From Actinomycetota bacterium (lineage in GTDB: Bacteria; Actinomycetota; Acidimicrobiia; Acidimicrobiales; Poriferisodaliceae), in contig PCCJ01000103.1 of assembly GCA_002731665.1 (NCBI GenBank), forward strand, positions 1 through 9,324: DNA of 9,324 nt, written 5' to 3'. The translations under genes were made by a program, and so were the position numbers. Shown one piece after another: positions 1-6,906 of the stretch. Under the pieces are notes generated by a model. The model made no database searches, was not told where the DNA came from, and was given only the letters and a program-made list of their open reading frames with translations. How positions within the stretch are numbered: position 1 is the first letter of the stretch; the number at the start of each line of letters is the position of its first letter.

Positions 1-1136
1 ACTAACTCAAGTGGATGCTGGACAGAAACGCCTGCTTGCTGCAGGTGGAGCATACAACCAGGATTAGCGCTCACGACATTGGTGCCGCCGCTCCTATTAA
101 TTGACTCTAATTTCCTACTACGAACTGCCGCAGCAGTTTCTGGGTGAAGACTTGAATACGCGCCTCCAGCTCCGCAACATAGACCATCATCATCTAGTTC
201 AATTGTTCCCATGTATTGGTTCATAACAATGCGGACGGCTTCGTGCGAGCGTTGCACATGCCTTAAGTGGCATGGATCCTGAACTACAACTGGTGGTTCA
301 TCGCTAACGATTTTCGGTAACTTTTCTAGATTCTCAGCAAGCCATTCATGCACGTCAAACACTCGGGCGCTAAATGCCGCTGCTTTCGTCGTCCCAAGTA
401 GATGGCCATAATCCTTTAGCTGTGCTCCGCATCCTGCTGAGTCAACCAGTATTGGATTCGTCCCAGGGAAAGCCTTTATTACCTTGTTGCCGAGTTTCTT
501 TGCCTTTGGCGTCAATCCGGCGTGAACATGAAGCGCCCCACAACACCCAGCCTCATTCCCAGGTAACCGAACTCCGGCTCCGGTACTTTCCAGCACTCGT
601 TTTACCGCAGCGTGAGTGTCACGCATCCAGGCATCCATGATGCAGCCCGTAAACAGCCAGACGTCGTCGCCGCTTGACTGCAATTTTGTTTGACGAAGTG
701 GAATTTTAGGGAGCGCCAAGCGAGAAGGAACTAGCCGCAATCGCTGCAAGACAGCAATCAGACGAGAGCCCAGCGAGAGCAGCTTAGGCATTCCCAAAAT
801 GGAATAGCCCAGTGTACGATATCTTGGTTGATAGCTTGTCTGGTCGGCAAGGGCTTCACGTGTTGTTTCCATCATTGAGCCAAATGGAACTCCTGATGGA
901 CAAGCTGTTTCACAGCCTCGACATTGAATACACGCATCCATAAAATCACTGAAGGTGCCATCGGCGATACCTGTCGATTCAACTTGACGCATTAGCGCGA
1001 TTCTGCCCCTTGGCGAAGCGGTCTCTTCTTGGGTAACTCGATACGTAGGACAATGTGGCAAGCACAAACCACAAGAGACACACGACGCAAGGGCATCTGC
1101 ATCAATACCTAACGACAAATTAAAAGTTTCACCCAT
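1..1136 (-). CDS. glcF: Glycolate oxidase iron-sulfur subunit GlcF (C-terminus cut by window edge)
   Basis: The frame is open from the ATG at 1136 to the left edge, giving 378 residues; the E. coli protein is about 407, so only a short tail is missing. Residues 19-30 and 69-80 are two ferredoxin-type [4Fe-4S] motifs (CVSCGLCLPHCP and CIQCRGCETACP). Two cysteine-rich CCG domains follow: CCGALHVHAGL from residue 199, then DPCHLRH (Cys289), CCGAGGAY from 320 and NPGC near 361. This layout is that of GlcF, which relays electrons from the flavin subunits GlcD/GlcE toward the quinone pool at the membrane. The start codon overlaps the glcE stop as TGATG, implying translational coupling. Related lactate-utilisation or heterodisulfide-reductase subunits share the CCG fold, but the glcD-glcE context settles the assignment. 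The chain looks intact with no frameshift in the visible part. Confidence 0.95.
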   Translation of the reverse strand, partial: MGETFNLSLGIDADALASCVSCGLCLPHCPTYRVTQEETASPRGRIALMRQVESTGIADGTFSDFMDACIQCRGCETACPSGVPFGSMMETTREALADQTSYQPRYRTLGYSILGMPKLLSLGSRLIAVLQRLRLVPSRLALPKIPLRQTKLQSSGDDVWLFTGCIMDAWMRDTHAAVKRVLESTGAGVRLPGNEAGCCGALHVHAGLTPKAKKLGNKVIKAFPGTNPILVDSAGCGAQLKDYGHLLGTTKAAAFSARVFDVHEWLAENLEKLPKIVSDEPPVVVQDPCHLRHVQRSHEAVRIVMNQYMGTIELDDDGLCCGAGGAYSSLHPETAAAVRSRKLESINRSGGTNVVSANPGCMLHLQQAGVSVQHPLEL

Positions 1137-2044
1137 CAAAATACCTCTCGCCCCGGATTTAAACGCCCTGTAGGATCTAAACGGGCTTTAATATCACTCA
1201 TTACGGTCATCGCCGACAGGCTACCTTGATCATATTTAATGGGTTCTGGCAAATGGACCAATCCCACGCCAATCTCCGCAAGCCAACCTTGCTTGTACAT
1301 CTTGGGCAGTTCCCTGAGTAATTTTGGTCTCAAAGACAGGCGTCCTACAGAGGGAAGAACTGGCGGACCAGAACAGTCTGTAAGCCCAGTAAGATTAGCT
1401 TCTCTCTCTACATCAGCAGGGTGCCCTTCGAGGAGTACCCAAACCTCGTTGCCATTCCACAAAATGCAAGAGGGTCGATACAGTCTGCTCTGTAACTCAA
1501 ACGGGTCACAAACACCGGTCATCCATCGAGAGCATGGCGGGACTGGCAGACTTCGAATAGTTACCTCTGCCAAAAACCCTAACGTTCCTAATGATCCGAC
1601 TAACAAGCGGCAGAGATCATACCCAGAAACATTCTTAATCGTCGGGCCACCGGATTTGACGAGCTTACCTTCATGGTCGGCATGCCATGACTCAAGCAGG
1701 TAATCTCTAACCGCTCCATAGCGAAGTCGTCTTGCACCGCTCCTCCCAACCGCCAATATCCCTCCGATGGTCGATCCACCTTTGGCGTCAAATGGAAGCA
1801 TTTGATTGTGTTCACCTAAGATATTCTGAATCTCCTCGTAAGTGGTTCCAGCTCCACAGCGAAGAGTCATCTCCGAAGGCGTGTAATCATAAATACCGAC
1901 CGGAGCTGAAACCGCTCTAGCATTTGGGTCAATAGTTCCCCCTATATCCCATTGAGTTTTACCACCGATTACAGTAATTAAATCTGAACCAGCGACTGAT
2001 GCAGCAAACTCTTGTCGTTCGATTGTTCCTAGGATCACACCCAC
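1136..2044 (-). CDS. glcE: Glycolate oxidase FAD-binding subunit GlcE
   Basis: This 302-residue protein has the PCMH-type FAD-binding half typical of GlcE: GGKTQWDIGG at 27-36, the glycine-rich stretch DAKGGSTIGG at 86-95, and the segment ending in SGYDLCRLLVGSLGTLG at 140-156. It closes with DPTGRLNPGR, the usual C-terminal signature. It is shorter than E. coli GlcE (about 350), mostly in the region after residue 165. It pairs with GlcD and GlcF in glycolate dehydrogenase. The gene overlaps the end of glcD by 10 bases and shares one base with glcF. The start is uncertain: GTG at 2044 is the longest, but GAAGGT at 2052-2047 lies only 2 bases from it and 8 bases from an in-frame GTG at 2038, so 2038 may be the true start. 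Either choice leaves the fold intact. Confidence 0.92.
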   Translation of the reverse strand: MGVILGTIERQEFAASVAGSDLITVIGGKTQWDIGGTIDPNARAVSAPVGIYDYTPSEMTLRCGAGTTYEEIQNILGEHNQMLPFDAKGGSTIGGILAVGRSGARRLRYGAVRDYLLESWHADHEGKLVKSGGPTIKNVSGYDLCRLLVGSLGTLGFLAEVTIRSLPVPPCSRWMTGVCDPFELQSRLYRPSCILWNGNEVWVLLEGHPADVEREANLTGLTDCSGPPVLPSVGRLSLRPKLLRELPKMYKQGWLAEIGVGLVHLPEPIKYDQGSLSAMTVMSDIKARLDPTGRLNPGREVF

Positions 2045-3471
2045 ACACCTTCAGGTATATGTTGCTTGAAGCTGTCGCTACAACGTGAACCCGATGGCAA
2101 TACCTTCATCGGGTTGGCTAACCCTTGCGGGTCGAACGCTTCTCGAACTAAATCCTGAGTGAACATATCGTGCGCCGAAAAAAGTAGATGCATGAAGTCG
2201 CGTTTTTCGAGGCCGATACCGTGCTCGCCACTAAGGACTCCCCCGGCCTCCATCGACGCCTTTATTATCTCATCACCTGCTGAGTGAACTCTTTCCAAAA
2301 TTCCTGGCTCTCTGGCGTCATAAGCCAAAATCGGATGAAGATTACCGTCACCGGCATGAAAGACGTTGATTGCGATGAGATCGTATTTATCGGCAATTTT
2401 ATAAACCTGATTTAGGACTTCAACAAGCTTAGACCTGGGCACAACAGTGTCATGGAGATAGTAGTCAGGCTTAATTCTAGCTACCGCTCCGAAAGCGTTC
2501 TTTCGACCTTTCCACAAAAGGGCTCGTTCGGCCTCATTTTTGGCGACACGTACCGAACCGGCGTTATGAGTTTTCGCTACATCGTTGATTGTTTCGACTG
2601 CGGCTTCAACTCCACCACTCATGCCATCAAGTTCGACTAAAAGGACGGCTGCGGCCTCAACCGGATAGCCAGCGTGAACAAAGGCTTCGACTATACCAAT
2701 AGCGTTATGGTCCATCATCTCTAAGGCCGCCGGTATAATACCTGCATTTATAATCGCTGATACCGCCAAGGCGCCGTCACTAACATCTGCAAAATCCAAC
2801 AGCAGGGTTCTTACATCTGGAGGGTTCGGAGTCAACCGGACAGCTACTTTGGTCGCAATACCCATCGTTCCCTCGGAACCCACGAACAAGCCCCGAAGAT
2901 CATATCCTTTGGGCTCCGGGTCTATTCCGCCAAGGGTCACAATTTCTGCGTTTGGAAGCACAACTTCAGCAGCTAGCACGTGCGAAGTGGTTACGCCATA
3001 GGCTAGACAGTGTGGACCACCGCTATTGTTTGCCACATTCCCGCCTATTGAACATACTTGTTGACTAGATGGATCTGGAGCAAAATGAAAGCCAAACTTC
3101 ATAAGGGCCTTGCTTAAGTCCAGGTTCAAGACACCTGGCTCTACCCACGCTATTCGATCCTCGAGATCTATCTCCAGAACCTTATTCATTTTTGCGGTAG
3201 AAATAATTACAGGGTTTCCAACTGGCACTGCGCCACCTGCGAGACCGGTACCCGATCCCCTAGCGATAAACGGTCGCTGGAAGCGGTTACAGATGCTAAC
3301 GATGCCCTGCACTTCCTCTGCGTTTACAGGAAAGCAGACCGTTGCAGGAACACCGCTAAGAACCGACGAATCCTTACCATAAAGCTGTAGTTCCATGTCA
3401 TCAGTTCGTACACGGTTTTCGAGTAACGCCTTCAACTCATCGAATATGGTTTTCCTTCTTTTAGAACTCAT
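2035..3471 (-). CDS. glcD: Glycolate oxidase flavoprotein subunit GlcD
   Basis: The 478-residue protein matches the usual GlcD length (about 480-500). The N-terminal FAD-binding PCMH domain shows RGSGTGLAGG at 71-80, the flavin-contact stretch DPSSQQVCSIGGNVANNSGG around 133-152, and GLFVGSEGTMG at 194-204. The C-terminal FAD-oxidase domain has FHAGDGNLHP at 371-380 and the catalytic-region motif GEHGIGLEKR at 415-424. GlcD oxidises glycolate (and often D-lactate) to the 2-oxo acid, in complex with GlcE and GlcF. The start is an ATG preceded by AGG seven bases upstream. D-lactate dehydrogenase (cytochrome) is the main alternative, but glcE and glcF immediately downstream point to glycolate. 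No malate synthase or glc-type regulator lies within view. Confidence 0.95.
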   Translation of the reverse strand: MSSKRRKTIFDELKALLENRVRTDDMELQLYGKDSSVLSGVPATVCFPVNAEEVQGIVSICNRFQRPFIARGSGTGLAGGAVPVGNPVIISTAKMNKVLEIDLEDRIAWVEPGVLNLDLSKALMKFGFHFAPDPSSQQVCSIGGNVANNSGGPHCLAYGVTTSHVLAAEVVLPNAEIVTLGGIDPEPKGYDLRGLFVGSEGTMGIATKVAVRLTPNPPDVRTLLLDFADVSDGALAVSAIINAGIIPAALEMMDHNAIGIVEAFVHAGYPVEAAAVLLVELDGMSGGVEAAVETINDVAKTHNAGSVRVAKNEAERALLWKGRKNAFGAVARIKPDYYLHDTVVPRSKLVEVLNQVYKIADKYDLIAINVFHAGDGNLHPILAYDAREPGILERVHSAGDEIIKASMEAGGVLSGEHGIGLEKRDFMHLLFSAHDMFTQDLVREAFDPQGLANPMKVLPSGSRCSDSFKQHIPEGVWV

Positions 3472-3529
3472 AACGACACCTGATCCAAAAGAGCCTCAAA
3501 AGCGTACCTACGAATATCGACGCTTAGCT

Positions 3530-3814
3530 TCAGTTGGCGTCGGCGTTCTTGTTCGACGTTGGTTCAAAGTCCGCATACTTAGCGGCTAGCTCAGAGTAAT
3601 CATCGGCTTCGTCAAGCTCATCAATATCTGATGCCTCGTCAGTCATATCCTCGGTTGCCTCTTCTGAAGCATCGTTAAAGGACCCGCTCTCACGATCTCT
3701 AATAGAGAAAGGATCCGGCGCATCAAAATCAAAATTTTCTACAGAAAACGCAGCTGCGTTGTCGCGCTGAAACTTCCGCGCTTCCTCGTAGCGACGATGA
3801 CGACCCTTCTTCAC
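3530..3814 (-). CDS. Small acidic, charge-polarised hypothetical protein
   Basis: I do not recognise a family. From the GTG at 3814 the product is 94 residues. The first 17 are strongly basic (MKKGRHRRYEEARKFQR), while the rest holds most of about 27 Asp/Glu, with runs such as DEASDIDELDEADD. It looks disordered, with no membrane segment, signal peptide or cysteine. The reading frame continues upstream to a GTG at 3853, but a strong GAGGAG at 3826-3821, six bases before GTG 3814, marks 3814 as the start. The gene sits between the RNase D gene (130-base gap) and glcD (58-base gap), in the same direction. A basic head and acidic tail could suit RNA, ribosome or protein binding, but this is inference only. 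The good ribosome site and biased composition argue that it is real. Confidence 0.7.
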   Translation of the reverse strand: MKKGRHRRYEEARKFQRDNAAAFSVENFDFDAPDPFSIRDRESGSFNDASEEATEDMTDEASDIDELDEADDYSELAAKYADFEPTSNKNADAN

Positions 3815-3820
3815 AGACGG

Positions 3821-3826
3821 CTCCTC
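3821..3826 (-). promoter_or_regulatory. Ribosome binding site that fixes the start of the small acidic gene
   Basis: Read on the minus strand, the bases are GAGGAG, followed by a six-base spacer and GTG at 3814. It is the best Shine-Dalgarno in the window and lies inside the longer reading of the same frame, which makes the GTG at 3853 an unlikely start. Confidence 0.7.
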
Positions 3827-3944
3827 GTCTCTTAACCGACACAGACTTGACACTTACAGGACCACACGGCCCAAATACAACACTATTATTTCTATCAGAT
3901 CCTGAACCAAAACTTGGCTTCATAAGTCTCATTTATTACAAAAT

Positions 3945-5204
3945 TTAAACTGTTCTAGCTTCAAGAATCAAACCGATTTCACGATCAAAAGCCAGAGCAG
4001 CTTTACCGTTAACCAGACTATGTATCCGCGTACCGACTAAATTCCTGCGCCATCCCTTATTTAATCGACTATCAGCAAAGCCACTCAGGAAATCCACAAT
4101 GTCTGCCTTAGTTGCCAATAACGCCGGGTCAAGTGATTCGTTCCTAGCTAGCTGTGCAACCCATGCAGAAACTAACGCTACAGCTGGCTTTAATTCGTTT
4201 CCCAATGCAGGTCGGTCATCGTTCGGGAGAGTCGCCACATCCTCGGGTTTAAGCGCCCTACCTTTAGATACCGCATTAAGAATTGAATTCGCTCCGCCGT
4301 CTTTGAGGTATCGATGATCAAGACCTCTAATTTTTTTCAAGCTTTCGATGTCCCGCGGCGATTGTTGAGCCACCCCCACTAATGCCAAGTCAGAAAGCAC
4401 GAATCTGGGTGGGATATCGTTCGCTTGTGCTTTACGCTCACGCCATTCAGCGAGCGACGCCGCAACTGCCTTGGCTTGACCGCGTAGGTGTCGAGCTTCT
4501 TTAATTCGGGTCCAAGCAAGTTCAGGGGTCAACAATGGTTTATTAGGGACTTTTGACCTCTCACACTCATCGAGGGCCCACTCCAACCGCCCCAAACGGG
4601 ATAAATTAGCAGTTATTTGGTCATGCAGCGAAAACAAATAAGCAACGTCGCTGGCCGCATAGGCCTGTTGTGTGGCCGTTAATGGTCTTTCAAACCAGTC
4701 GGTTAGTCTGTCGCCCTTAGCCAGTTGAACGCCATTATATTTTTCGACTAAAGATGCGAGTGATGGAGTCGACATTCCAAGGAACCCAGCCGCAATCTGA
4801 GTATCAAAAATATGGCGCGGAATTGTTCCACAGGCGCGACCTAGAACCTCTAAATCTTGTGACGCTGCGTGCATGACGATAGTTGCAGGTCCATCTAGCA
4901 CACGCGAGAGCTCTTTTATATCAACAGCTACCGGGTCAACCAGAACGATTCCGTTGTCGCCCACAATCTGAATTAGTGCTAGGTTTGCCCAGTACGTTTT
5001 TTCACGGTGAAATTCCGTATCGATACCTACGCGACTTAATTTGGTCAATTCTTCGACGAAGCTGTCGAACACACTCTGTTCGTCTATCCACGTAAACTCA
5101 TTAGCTTTAATCCTCTGGTTGGAAGCGTCACCTTGTTTAGCCAATGCTTTGGTTACTGTTCCTAACGATTGACTTCCATCGATTCGCCGCGTTCGGTGAC
5201 TCAT
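3945..5204 (-). CDS. rnd: RNase D-family 3'-5' exoribonuclease with HRDC domain
   Basis: This 419-residue protein carries the DEDDy exonuclease site in order: DTEF (Asp62, Glu64), HAASQDLEVL (Asp117) and YAASD (Tyr182, Asp186), which bind two metal ions. Around residues 225-300 an HRDC-like helical domain follows, and residues 335-410 form a further helical C-terminal region, as in E. coli RNase D (about 375 residues). The family trims tRNA and other stable RNA 3' ends in the cytoplasm. The first 33 residues are a basic and polar extension before the domain. The ATG at 5204 overlaps the stop of the rhodanese gene as ATGA, with AGG six bases upstream. Sequence alone does not show whether substrates are tRNAs, as in E. 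coli. A DEDDy DNA exonuclease is less likely because of the HRDC domain and the RNase D-like spacing. Confidence 0.93.
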   Translation of the reverse strand: MSHRTRRIDGSQSLGTVTKALAKQGDASNQRIKANEFTWIDEQSVFDSFVEELTKLSRVGIDTEFHREKTYWANLALIQIVGDNGIVLVDPVAVDIKELSRVLDGPATIVMHAASQDLEVLGRACGTIPRHIFDTQIAAGFLGMSTPSLASLVEKYNGVQLAKGDRLTDWFERPLTATQQAYAASDVAYLFSLHDQITANLSRLGRLEWALDECERSKVPNKPLLTPELAWTRIKEARHLRGQAKAVAASLAEWRERKAQANDIPPRFVLSDLALVGVAQQSPRDIESLKKIRGLDHRYLKDGGANSILNAVSKGRALKPEDVATLPNDDRPALGNELKPAVALVSAWVAQLARNESLDPALLATKADIVDFLSGFADSRLNKGWRRNLVGTRIHSLVNGKAALAFDREIGLILEARTV

Positions 5205-5518
5205 GAAGGACCTGAAGCCACAGCTTCACCTGAAGCTATCCAAGCGAGAGTTCCCCCTGCTACATTGATCGCATTTACATCGTTACTGCGCAGGAACTGG
5301 CATGCTGTAGCGCTGCGTGCTCCGCTCCTGCAAATGACGAAAACTTCACGCTCTTTAGGAAATTCCGCAAGACGGTCAGTGATTTCACCTAACGGGATTA
5401 GAGGAACCTCCGGGACGCGCTCAGTGATCCATTCATCTAGCTCTCTTACGTCTATAAGAAAAGCTCCGTTCAGTAATTTTTTCGCTAAGTCATTGACCGA
5501 TATCTCAGGAACGTTCAC
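5201..5518 (-). CDS. Single-domain rhodanese-like sulfurtransferase
   Basis: This is a 105-residue stand-alone rhodanese domain. FLIDVRELDEW at 20-30 is the family's CH2A-like start, and ICRSGARS at 62-69 is the active-site loop, with the persulfide-carrying Cys63 and the Arg that bind substrate. Such proteins transfer sulfane sulfur; the length equals one GlpE/PspE-type domain without an extra module. It begins with GTG, for which I see no Shine-Dalgarno. A TAGCAT eight bases upstream may instead be a -10 box of a short-leader transcript. The 54-base gap to mobA is the largest break in the upstream half of the cluster. Its 3' end overlaps the RNase D gene by four bases. A link to molybdenum cofactor sulfuration is possible given mobA next door, but this is conjecture. 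Confidence 0.9.
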   Translation of the reverse strand: MNVPEISVNDLAKKLLNGAFLIDVRELDEWITERVPEVPLIPLGEITDRLAEFPKEREVFVICRSGARSATACQFLRSNDVNAINVAGGTLAWIASGEAVASGPS

Positions 5519-5572
5519 GGATGGTAATGCTAACTCACCAAATAGTTAGTTAACGGTTTCAAGCAAAAGCAT

Positions 5573-6133
5573 CTATGGCAAATCTAAGCCAAGTTGTGTT
5601 CTGACTGACAATAAGTCGCTCATTCTATTCACGTTTAACACCTCAGAAATTTCGAGATTAACGGTCTCGAAATCGAATAATTTTAGTGCGTCTATCGGTG
5701 CTCGCGTACCGGCACTCCAAGCCGAAGTCAGAGTTGGTAAACAAGACTTGCTGTAGTAACCAATCAATGGCTCTAGACGATTGGATTTAGCAACTACCGC
5801 CTTAGCTTGAGTCTCTGTTGCCCTGGCAAGTATTTGCTTGAGGCCAGTCACTGAGATTGTCGGAACGTCGCATGGGCACACTAACAAACTGCCGACGCCG
5901 GATAGGCCACCAATTAGAGCTGACAATGGCCCTTCACCTGGTACATAATCGTTAATTTTTCTTAAACTGATAAGGTCTGTGCCGCCCAACGCAAACACTT
6001 CGCTTACGCCGGCGTCCACCATCGCTTTCTGAACGCGCTGGTACATTGGGCGGCCAGCGATCTCAAGTAGAGCCTTGTCCGTGCCCATTCTCGTGGATTT
6101 ACCACCACAGAATATGGCGCCTGTTACCCTCAC
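5573..6133 (-). CDS. mobA: Molybdenum cofactor guanylyltransferase (MobA-like NTP transferase)
   Basis: The 186-residue protein fits the family (E. coli MobA 194). The N-terminal nucleotide-binding signature reads FCGGKSTRMGTDK at 8-20, with the usual LAGG altered to FCGG. CPCDVP at 86-91 supplies the metal-binding Asp, and residues 165-175 (VLNVNRMSDLL) match the family's Asn-containing C-terminal motif. MobA attaches GMP from GTP to molybdopterin to form the dinucleotide cofactor of DMSO-reductase-type enzymes. The start is the GTG at 6133, overlapping the DUF3151 stop as GTGA. Other small nucleotidyltransferases of the same fold (cytidylyl or uridylyl enzymes) share the first motif. The RMGxDK form and length favour MobA, though no molybdoenzyme or other moa/moe gene is visible here. 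Confidence 0.82.
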   Translation of the reverse strand: MRVTGAIFCGGKSTRMGTDKALLEIAGRPMYQRVQKAMVDAGVSEVFALGGTDLISLRKINDYVPGEGPLSALIGGLSGVGSLLVCPCDVPTISVTGLKQILARATETQAKAVVAKSNRLEPLIGYYSKSCLPTLTSAWSAGTRAPIDALKLFDFETVNLEISEVLNVNRMSDLLSVRTQLGLDLP

Positions 6134-6570
6134 ACGTTCTCAGGGATACCGGTCGGGTCAAGTTGTAACAAAAATTGGGCGCATCGCTCTTCCTCATCAG
6201 CTTCACCGATCGAGGCGGCGCTCCGCTGCAAACCCAGCACGGCCTTCAAGAAACCATGGTTGCTTGGTTCAGCCCAGCGGACATAACCGCTTCCCTTCCA
6301 GCCTGAACCTCTCAATGTGTCTAGTCCACGATGATATGCGATTCGAAAATAGGCGTATCGTTCAATTACATCGTCGGTCTCCTCCGCTAAGGCCACCCAG
6401 CTATCGATGAAACGGGGCCACTTAGCAACCACAGCAGCGATCGCGAATTTACGCTCTTCTTGTTTCTGATTCCTAGCTTCCGATAGTTCGTTAGCCGCTT
6501 CCGCTATCGGAAGCGAAATGACTGTAGTCGGCGGGCCGCTGGAAAAAAGGCTTATTGGTTGTTCAGACAT
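6130..6570 (-). CDS. DUF3151 family protein (actinobacterial, function unknown)
   Basis: I recognise this 146-residue protein as DUF3151, a family known to me only from Actinomycetota. The match lies in the conserved helical core: AYFRIAYHRGLDTLR at 73-87, GWKGSGYVRW at 90-99, EPSNHGFLKAVLGLQ around 101-115, and IGEADEEERCAQFLLQLDP at 121-139. The helical, TPR-like feel (WxALAEE, AYFRxAYHRGLD) suggests protein binding, but no activity is known to me. The first 35 residues are variable. It opens the minus-strand cluster and overlaps mobA by four bases. The ATG at 6570 has no good Shine-Dalgarno; a TATAGA lies eight bases upstream, consistent with a leaderless or very short-leader mRNA. Confidence 0.85.
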   Translation of the reverse strand: MSEQPISLFSSGPPTTVISLPIAEAANELSEARNQKQEERKFAIAAVVAKWPRFIDSWVALAEETDDVIERYAYFRIAYHRGLDTLRGSGWKGSGYVRWAEPSNHGFLKAVLGLQRSAASIGEADEEERCAQFLLQLDPTGIPENV

Positions 6571-6578
6571 AACCAGAC

Positions 6579-6609
6579 TCTATACACAGAATGCCGTATT
6601 GTTTGTTAA
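6579..6609 (-). promoter_or_regulatory. Putative promoter of the minus-strand cluster (DUF3151 to glcF)
   Basis: On the minus strand, TTAACA (6609-6604) could be a -35 box and TATAGA (6584-6579) a -10 box, with a 19-base spacer, slightly long. The -10 ends eight bases before the ATG at 6570, so transcription would begin at or just before the start codon. Both elements lie in the 39-base gap between divergent genes, where a promoter is needed. Motif-based only. Confidence 0.45.
6597..6602 (+). promoter_or_regulatory. Possible -10 box for the small membrane protein gene
   Basis: TATTGT on the plus strand matches four of six bases of the -10 consensus and ends seven bases before the GTG at 6610, the spacing expected for a leaderless transcript. 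No convincing -35 box is seen. The site lies inside the presumed promoter of the opposite gene. Confidence 0.3.
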
Positions 6610-6906
6610 GTGGTTCCTGACTGGCTGAACATCGAACGTTTACAAAATTTTAATACCTTTTGCATTGTTGTTCTAGGACTCTCAGCGCTGTTGGCTGTAA
6701 AGCTCATAAAGAAGATCGGTACTCTTCTCATCTTTCTCTTAATAATAGGTTCCCTAGCAGGTTTACTATGGGGCCAGCGAACCGAGTTGCGTGAGTGTCA
6801 ACTTTCTTGCTCGTGTCAGTTCTTTGGTCAATCCGTTGCAATTCCTGCTAGCCCTCTATGTGGACCCGACCGCATAAGCCCAAGTTCACTTCTGCCTAAA
6901 GATTGA
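6610..6906 (+). CDS. Small hydrophobic membrane protein with cysteine-containing tail
   Basis: This 98-residue protein has two hydrophobic stretches, about residues 16-30 and 37-54 (GTLLIFLLIIGSLAGLLW), separated by the basic turn KLIKK, so it is either a hairpin or one long membrane segment. The tail carries Cys63, Cys67, Cys69 and Cys84 in a CQLSCSC...PLC pattern that may be disulfide-bonded outside the cell or bind metal. I do not recognise a named family. It starts with GTG at 6610 without a clear Shine-Dalgarno. It is divergent from the DUF3151 gene, 39 bases away. Its last 11 bases overlap the 3' end of the convergent hydrolase gene. The clean membrane pattern, and its being the only good coding explanation for 6610-6895, support it as real. 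The last 15 residues are polar and of unclear value. Confidence 0.72.
   Translation: MVPDWLNIERLQNFNTFCIVVLGLSALLAVKLIKKIGTLLIFLLIIGSLAGLLWGQRTELRECQLSCSCQFFGQSVAIPASPLCGPDRISPSSLLPKD

Noticed and set aside
374..640. Plus-strand open frame at the left end
   Set aside because: The opposite strand reads through as GlcF with CCG domains intact, so this frame is antisense noise.
1239..1703. 154-codon plus-strand open frame opposite glcE
   Set aside because: It lies wholly antisense to a well-conserved FAD-binding protein, has low-complexity polar composition and no recognisable motif; it is a shadow.
3729..3932. 67-codon minus-strand frame overlapping the acidic gene
   Set aside because: It has no ribosome site and no recognisable domain, and most of it overlaps the better-supported acidic gene; I considered a frameshift joining the two but saw nothing requiring it.
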